Part shown: piece after piece, positions 56,601 to 64,000 of the stretch
Layout: each line of letters opens with the position of its first letter
How positions within the stretch are numbered: the first letter of the stretch is position 1
Assembly: GCA_941918925.1 (NCBI GenBank)
Contig: OW799234.1
Location: 48,018,412-48,082,411, forward strand
Source of the DNA: Phyto melanocephala
Taxonomy: Eukaryota; Arthropoda; Insecta; Diptera; Rhinophoridae
Reading direction: 5' to 3'
Length of the DNA stretch: 64,000 nt
The notes under the pieces: model-generated
The model's database searches: none
Told to the model about the DNA's origin: nothing
What the model saw: the letters and a program-made list of their open reading frames with translations, nothing else
Position numbers and translations under genes: made by a program

Positions 56601-59394
56601 TAAAATTTAACCATTTTATTTTTGGGATTCCCGGCAAACTACTTCTAAAAAATCTTTAGATAGCCTTAAAAGTAAGTTTTAAAACCACACACACGAATGA
56701 TCCTAAATAACCACAACGTGCATCTACCTACTTTTAAGAAGATGCTTTGACAACAAATACTGCCCCAAGTTGCTAGATTTTAGCTCACTCTATGTGAAAA
56801 AGGGTTTTTTAATATTTGTTTAAGCACAAGCTGTTTAAGTGCTTATATACCCCTTGTGCTCCAAGCAAAACAGGTATTTCAATTACAAGTGTTAGCATTG
56901 GTCGCCATTTTTCACTGCCGGTTAAGAATGCAACATTCACTTCATATGATTTTAATTTTTTCGAACTATTAGTTCCATATAAAATCTCAATTTTCGAGAA
57001 AAAGAAGCCACTTGGACCCCATGTGCTTAAAGTCCCTCAAACAAGACAATTAAATTGGATCTACTGGTTCCAATGTAGACCAGCTATTAGGCGTAAAAAT
57101 ATTACTTCTAATTTTTACGTTTCTTCAAACCTAAGCCAAATACATATTGGCTGTGTATTTTGATTCTCTTTAAAACATAAGTTACGTGCAAAGTATTGCA
57201 ACGTACGTTTCATGCACTGCAAAACTGTTGTAAACTTTGCCTCTTAATAATAAAAGTAGGTAAGTTCAAATATTAATGTTTTATTGCTCTCAAAAAAACA
57301 AGGTCTTTTTACAAAAGGATAGACTCAATTATCTCTAATATTGGAAAAGTTAATTTGACACATTAAATACCGGATTTAAGTTAGAGGTTTGATTAGTTCT
57401 TTTGTTTTATATTTCTAACTGGTAAAAAAATAATAAATAAAATACATACACATAGATAATTGCCATAGAATAAAACAAGTAGGCGAATTTGGCATACACA
57501 GTAAAAAAAATTTAAACCAATTCGTTTAAGTATTTGCTATTAAACTAAAGACTTAAGACACAAACTGAAACATTGTGTAAGTAAACTAATATAAAGACTT
57601 AAGACACATACATGTTTCTTTTAGCAAGAACTTGCATTCAGAACAACAACAAAATACAACCAAATAAAAACAACACATTTTACATATGAGCATATATAAA
57701 TTAAGCAACTAAGTTAATTTAATGTTTTAAATCGTATTAGTCATGATCGTCAAAATCAATCAAATCTCATCATGCATATCAAACGCAATATTTGCACATT
57801 CACAAAAAATACATCATAAGAACTTGTTAACTCTTTAAAGAATTATTAAATTAATGCAAATTAATAAAAAGCAAAAAAAAATGTTGTTTTTTACTCTTAA
57901 AAATGCGGTCGCAACTTTTATTAATAAAAAGCTTAAGTCAATACAATAATACAATCAATTTTAAGCAAAAATATGTAAATTTAAAACAATATTTTATCTG
58001 TTTCAATTATCATAACTTGTGATCTTCAGTTTGTAAAAAAATATTTCAAATTCAATATTATTTATTTGTTTTAACAAAACTATAAACTAACATTGCTAAA
58101 TTGGCATACTTTACTGTTTTGTTTTATTTTTTTGCAAAAAAAAAATATATAAAAAAACCTCACTGATTTAAATCTTAAATTAATTAACTCACTTTGAAGA
58201 AATAAAACTTGTCTGCACAAGCCCAAAAAAAAAGCTGAAATACTTAAGCAATTAAGCAGCCAAAATTTAAATTCATACGATTAGAGTCTTAAGGTTAAGG
58301 TTATGTGACCAAAAATTCATGCAACTCTTTTATTTTAATTTTTTTTTTCTATTATTTTGCTTCAAACTTAATTTAAAATATAATTTTAGTTAGTATTGAA
58401 GCTTGAGTAAGTATTTTTAGATTTTACAATTTCTTGTTGTCATATTTATGTTGTAAATGTAGATTTTTTTGCACAACTTTAAATGTAATAATTTATGCCA
58501 CTTAAACTCAAGTCATTTAAATAATCACACGAACAATCAAATTACAATTTTTTATATATTTTTCTTTGTTTTTTTTTTTTAACGACTAATTTAACTGCAG
58601 ACATTTTGTTCGTATAAAGTGATTTTGTTTTTGTATGTTTTGTCATGGCTGCTGCTGTCAATGCTTGTGGCATTAGTTTTATAACATTATTTTTGTTTTT
58701 TTTTTTCTTTTTGTACTTAGATTCAGTTGTGATTGCATTGAATTTTATGAAAGAAAACGATCTCAATCACCTTAAACTAATATTTTATGCTCGTTTTAAT
58801 ATCATATGTATAAGAAAAGTATTAAATAAAATATAGTTATCGTAAATGATTTTATTGTAATTTTAAGACAGTTGTTCTTAAAAATTTTTTTTCTTAAAAA
58901 TTTTTATAATTATAAGTATTAAGTGCATTAAATTAATAAGCTTGGACTTAAGAATAATATAGGTGTAAGTAGTAGACTTTCAGATGTATTTTTTTTTTAT
59001 TGTCTTAACAAGCTTGGCCTTGTTTTAATTAACAAAAATGTGTGTGTACCAATCATTAGAACAATCAGACAATATTTAGCGGTAGCTAAAAATGTTGACT
59101 TTAAGGACTTTTATATCAAGTTAAATTCAGTTTATAGTGCACTACTATATTTCTGCTTTATTCATGTTGGAAATAATTAATAAACGTTGACGTATCGTTA
59201 ACAGTAAATTGCAGAGAATTAGTGTTTTTATTTCTATTCAATTTCTAGTGCTTTTCGGTGTTTCAGATCACCAAAATTTTAGCTTTAGTGCTAAAATAAG
59301 TAAATCAATAAGTCGGTGCTCTTAGGAGTTCTAATAATTGCATTGAAAGCTTTTAAAAAACTTTTATATTTTACTATATTTTACTCATAATTTT
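53641..59394. other. AT-rich non-coding region
   Basis: About 5.7 kb without a credible gene. A block at 53800-53935 resembles the right part of the small repeat at 59600. The motif gacttaagacacaaac lies at 57547 with a near copy at 57594. Frames at 56816-57163 (115 codons) and 58542-58836 lack family features. Confidence 0.45.
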
Positions 59395-59545
59395 AAAAGC
59401 GGAAGTTGAACGAACATTTAGTACAATATAGGTCAAACCTAAAAAACAAATTATCTCTGGATTCTATCAATTCAAATGAGGACTTCATGGCCATTATTAA
59501 TGCTGTAACAAGTATATTGTTAATTAGCACTTGCAGCATAATCAA
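59395..59545 (+). pseudogene. hAT transposase C-terminal remnant
   Basis: AEVERTFSTI followed, after a stop and frame change, by NKLSLDSINS is the typical hAT dimerisation region. The rest of the protein is unrecognisable, so this is an old fragment, distinct from the gene at 47693. Confidence 0.6.
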
Positions 59546-59599
59546 AAGTGGATGGTTTCATGAACCAATTTAAACGCTAGCCAAGTATGACGCAGTTGC

Positions 59600-59830
59600 G
59601 ATACAAGGTGGCGCAACATTTGTGACCCGATATTCTTTGACTTTAATTCTTTTTATAAATAAAAACGTAAAGCTTTACTTTTGGATAATGTTTATTTTAT
59701 GTTTACATTTTTCGTGTATTTTGTATCTGTTTACTTTAAAAATGTCAGAGCAGATCTGATATTTTCCGCAATTTTCAAAAGTTATAGCATCGTCTTATAT
59801 GGTTATGGCTCTTGTGCCATCTTATAGAAT
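59600..59830. mobile_element. Short MITE-like repeat
   Basis: The left end acaaggtggcgcaaca and the reverse complement of the right end (ataagatggcacaag) are similar over about 12-15 bases. Internal words are shared with 5012-5440. Confidence 0.45.
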
Positions 59831-60447
59831 CCGGTAACAAATTAAGTTACGTTTTATCATATTTTTCTACCTCAACGACTTTGAAGAAAATTAACCACAA
59901 CAAAAATTTTAATTTTCTATTATCCTTTTTCATATTACTATTAGTATTGCCCTATTCCAGCCATCAGCTTTATAGCGATTAGAGTAGTTTAATGGTTTTC
60001 TAAAAACTAATTTTATATTTAAGTTAGTAATCAACACCCGGTTAAATGTTTTTATTTTTCTGTGTTTTTAAAGTTAATGTTTTTAGTTCATTCGGACTAA
60101 AGTTAATTTTTAAAATTTCTAATTTTTAAGCTCGAAATTACGTTTTAGAGTCTTTTCTTTTAATTTGGATATGCTCTTTACTCCAAAAAAGTTGGTCTCA
60201 CTGATGTTTTTATTAAACTCCGTTATTGTCTATAGTTATTGTACTCTTAGGAAAAAAGTCTGGAAATCTAATACAATTTGATTTAGAGCTTAAAAAATTA
60301 AAAGAATTTATAAAAAGAATTTATTAAACATAAAGACCAAATAAAAAACTTTAAGCGTTAGTTTCATCATTTTAGCAATGGTTTAAAATGTGAGTGTTAA
60401 GCAAAATAAACTGTTTTTGAAAACGTATATATTTTACGGTTTAATCC

Positions 60448-60860
60448 ATGATTTTTTATTCTTGCTCTGAATTTATAAGAACCTCTTTGTGGCTAATACG
60501 AAAACCAAAAGAACATTTTACAACAGCAATGCTTCCATCCAAAATGGGTGTGATGGCAATGTTTAATTTTCATCATTTTGGAAAAAGAGTACTAGTATTA
60601 GGATTAAGTAAACCTGCATTAAAGAGCTGTGATGATTTTTCCGATACACAGAGACTTCTTATTTATCGAGTTACGAATTTACTTGTTATGAAAGAAAATG
60701 GAAATTAAAAAAAAAAAACATTTTTTAATTTAAATTATCTTAGGATGTTATTTCACCAATTGATCGCGTTAATCTTTCTGATTGGAAAGCAATGTTTCTT
60801 ATTGGAGCTTTGGAAAAAATAGCAAACTATAAAAATACATTCCGTCTCCAAAGTCCAAGG
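60448..60860 (+). CDS. Possible gene fragment: two weak exons
   Basis: An 86-codon frame (60448-60708) with mixed, not AT-driven composition (FHHFGKRVLVLGLSKPALKS) is followed by an acceptor-like ttatcttag and an open stretch 60744-60860 (SPIDRVNLSDWKAMF) ending in CCAAG|GTAAAG. The two could be exons of a gene that continues outside or is decayed. I recognise no family, and the link between them is uncertain. Confidence 0.25.
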
Positions 60861-61809
60861 TAAAGAAAGCAGTATACGGTCGCAATTGAAGTGAAGCTTT
60901 CATAACCACAAAGGCTTCACTTAATGACACTAATCTACTTAAGCAGCTTGCAACGTATCCTAATGTTAAAATTCTACGGTAGAATTAAAAGTTTTTCATC
61001 GAAATTTTTTTATTTTTCAGAATATCTAATTGAGTTTGCCGCTTTCGTTGCAGTGTGAAATGACAAAGCAATATATTTAGATTAAAAAAAGGCTTTAAGA
61101 GTTGTAAGAAAATATGCAGACTGAGGGATTACTTTAATTAACGAGCTTAACAAATGCAATACAAATTGTAGAAGAGAAATAAAAAAATATGCTCTACCAA
61201 ATTGATTTTCATATAAAGAGATATCCTGCGGCTTCAAAAGCCACATTTTGAAAAAGGAATTCAGAGAATTAAAATAACGTAAAAATTCGGGTAATTAATA
61301 ATAAATTGGTAATTAATGAAAATTGTATGTACATAAAGGTTATTTTTTATACAAATTAAATTTTTGTTTTAATTTGACATGAACCCCGAAAAATCGTAAA
61401 TTTCTTAGCACCTCTAAATAAATGTTGTCCGATTTGTTGGAAATTTAAAATGTATATTTATTTCGTCGACTGAAAGACGGGAACATTTTTTTATCACAAG
61501 ATTATAATGTTTTTGTCTTTTAAAACAATATTGAAATTTGAGGCGTTTCATTCACTATCTGCCATTTTATTTCAGACACCAACTTGGAATTTAAATTTTT
61601 CTAGTAAAGATCTTTCATTGGAAAGCAATATTTAAGGGTTTCAGATCTATCTGATATTTTATCTTAGACATAATTTTATAAGAACAATTTTTTCATAGTA
61701 TAAAGTATTTCATTAGTCAAACTGTTAATACTTTTATTGATTTTGTCATCAGTTTGGAAGCAGAAAAATAAATTTTCCTTTTAAGGTTTTATAAAGAATT
61801 CAAAAATAG
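60861..61809. other. AT-rich non-coding sequence
   Basis: No supported gene or repeat. Confidence 0.4.
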
Positions 61810-62460
61810 TTAAGTTTTCGTGCTTCTTTTACGGGAAAATCTGACAATTTTTTGAAGAAAATAGCTGCTGAGAGTTATCGAGCTTACGTTCAACATGCGC
61901 CAACTAAAGAAACTTGTGAACGATAGCTTGAGCATTTCAAAAGATGTGAATAAGACACAGAAGACAAGGAGAGACCTTGTTAGCATCGTGTTGTGACTGG
62001 TGATGAAAATTGGATCCATTGAAATTACTCCAAGCGCAAAAAGTCATATGTAAAGTCCGGCCAACCACCAAATTGATGCCGAAGCCTAATGTCCTTAACG
62101 TCAAGGTAATGCTCTGTCTTGGGTGGGATCAGGAGGGTATTTTGTATTATAAGCTATTGAAATCAAGTTATACGATCTAAAGAAGCCTGTATCAAATACA
62201 ATTGTTTTTTTGGAAGACAGAAATCAACGAAAAACGACCAGATGGTAAGTTTTGGCTTACCCGTTTTATAGCTCAGACCTTGCATCTTCTGACTATGTTA
62301 GTTTAAATCGATGCAGAACGCTCTTACAGGGCCAAACAGGATATCAGAAATCGCCTTGATTCATTCTTTACTACAATCAATTCTTTTGGCGCGGAATTCA
62401 TATGCTACCAGAAAGATGGGAAAAAGAAGTGGCTAACGATGGACAATATTTTTAATAATG
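61810..62460 (+). pseudogene. mariner transposase, degenerate
   Basis: Broken frames on the plus strand carry mariner signatures in order: a region ending VTGDENWIH (first Asp block), KPNVLNVKVMLC, a deleted middle, then LAYPFYSSDLASSDY (third-Asp block of the DD34D family) and a C-terminal stretch ending ERWEKEVANDGQYF. Several stops, shifts and a deletion of the second-Asp region show that it is dead. Confidence 0.75.
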
Positions 62461-64000
62461 TATCAATTAAAAAAAATTACATTATTAACTTGTATACATA
62501 ATATCTTAGTAGTTATTTCTCTATCTCAGAAGTGAAGGATATAAAATAAATATTTTTTATTATTCAACTTTATAAATAACATTATATGCAACAATTTGTG
62601 AATCCCTGTAGCAAACTAAGCAACAACTAAATAGACACATTATATTGAGTAATCATTCTGTATACAAAGCGACGTGCAATTTTAGCTTGTGTTCAGCCTG
62701 GCGTATACTTGATATAGAAGTATTAAGATCAGAAGACAAGCTCAAACGCTTACAACATAAGCAAAAAGCTAAAAGATCATTACAAGAGAAGGAAAACTTT
62801 GAATTTAAACAAAATAAAACTAATCTTACATGAATAATAAGAACACATACACAAGAGTGCGAAGAACTAAATCTAGTTTTAATTATGGATAAAATTGTAC
62901 TCATGCTATAACAGGTCTAAAGTTTGATTCTAGTTTCTTAGTAACTTGTCTGTGTTGTGTGCATGTATTTGTGTGTTAATGTGGCCTTTAAGCTGATAAC
63001 CGAAAGACTGTGAAGTCTGCTACAGAGCTACAAGCGAATGTATTACCAAAGTTGTAGTCCTTCAAAACAAATCCACAATTGATAGTTGTTTCTTAAACAT
63101 ATTCAAGATTTGTCTCAACTGCTCTACAAACTATTTGAAGGTAAAATAAAATAAACTAAAGAAATAAAAACGAAATTTTGTTTGAATGAAAAAAAGAGAC
63201 TTAAATAAACGAAAATAATTAAAATCGTATAAGTATGAAACAAAAAACGTTCAGCCAAAAAGAGAAAATTTCATTTGTCATGATGGTTTTTAACTTCCGG
63301 CAATCAAAAAGAAAAATCGTAATAAAAACTTTTGAGTTTAATTGTTAAATTACCTAAAAACGCTTTTAATTAACCAACAATTAATTAATTAATTTAAAAT
63401 TTAATAATTACAAATTCCAATTTTTTTCTGTTTCTGTTTCAGGGTATTTAGGAGATAATTTCCTAATTATTTAATTTAATTGTAAGTAATTGGTGTGCTT
63501 ATCACAAAAGGGAGATTATAATAATTTTTCGGTGGTCTAGTAATTCTTTTGTTAAAACTATTTTATGTGTATTAGAGTATTATACATACATATATACCTC
63601 TATTCAGCTTTTATTTAGTTTTTTTTTTCTTTAAAGTTGTTCTTAAAGTGACCTGTTATTTTTTGATTTCTTGTCAAACTTCCAGTTTAGTCACAAGATG
63701 TTGAAAAAAAAATTGTTTACTTCTAATATGTTTTCAATTTGAATTTTTTAAGATTATTTAAATATAATTAAATTTATAATAAGCCGGAATTAAATCTAGT
63801 CAAATATTTTTTAAAAACACATACAATTTATTTGTAATACGGCTTATAACGATTGCGTAAATGATAGTTTCGCTTTTAAAAAATGTACGAACAAACAAAA
63901 TATTAGCTTTGATTAATTTAATTATTACAAAGTTTTAATTTTATTTTTAATGTCTTTAATAAATTTTTAATAACTAAATTTAGTTGATTTAATTAGAGTT
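62461..64000. other. AT-rich non-coding sequence to the window edge
   Basis: No supported gene. A pyrimidine-rich tract ending TTTCAG at about 63442 resembles a splice acceptor, but no convincing exon follows. The 62-codon frame at 62645 is Lys/Glu-rich and unrecognised. Confidence 0.4.

Noticed and set aside
56816..57163. 115-codon plus-strand frame
   Set aside because: No signal, domain or splice partner is seen, and its length is not exceptional over 5.7 kb.
61810..62019. 69-codon minus-strand frame
   Set aside because: It lies antisense to the mariner transposase remnant.
1..64000. tRNA, rRNA or microRNA genes
   Set aside because: I looked for tRNA B-box-like words and long hairpins; the hairpins seen belong to foldback or repeat elements. 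A covariance-model scan would be needed to exclude small RNAs.

Overview
The window looks like nuclear DNA of a higher (probably calyptrate) fly. It is very AT-rich, has short phase-0 GT-AG introns, and is packed with insect transposable elements. The species call is an inference from composition and repeat types. I see no tRNA, rRNA, CRISPR array or bacterial-type operon.

Host genes are scarce. The only convincing one is on the + strand: a signal-peptide exon (15689 to about 16405), a roughly 5.1 kb intron full of repeats, and seven small exons (21521-23189) that are all in phase 0 and rich in Gly/Ser/hydrophobic residues. I read it as one secreted, modular protein of about 534 residues; joining the first exon to the rest is inferred from matching phase and strand. 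A weaker two-exon candidate lies at 60448-60860.

Mobile DNA dominates. (1) An apparently intact gypsy-group errantivirus (39321-47411, minus strand) has near-identical LTRs, a TGTA target duplication, a tRNA-Lys type primer site, a polypurine tract, gag, pol reached by a -1 frameshift, and env with a visible splice donor and acceptor. (2) Directly beside it is a near-intact hAT transposase gene (47693-49630) with one probable intron; the retrovirus may have landed in that element's 5' part. (3) An R1/LOA-like non-LTR retrotransposon with Gag and a deleted ORF2 lies at about 34160-37290, and a 3' piece of a similar element at 24494-25245. (4) DNA transposon remnants include P-element/THAP9-like (30834-31921), Tc1/Tc3-like (1172-1787, 13582-13860, 26563-27173, 32257-32767, 53290-53640), mariner (61810-62460), Tigger/pogo (9939-10905, 50003-50394), hAT (19243-20419, 59395-59545), a Harbinger-like foldback (12597-13578) and a Helitron (29341-29969).

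A dispersed repeat with hairpin ends (tatacccaccacca ... ggtggcgggtata) occurs four times (168-1930, 9262-11003, 17212-18417, 26424-28848), with more diverged relatives at 7466-8596 and 20580-20860. Two copies carry a Tc3-like insertion at the same site and two show the empty site, which gives a relative history. The rest, including most of 2.4-7.4 kb, 50.8-59.4 kb and 62.5-64 kb, is AT-rich non-coding sequence in which I find no supported gene.
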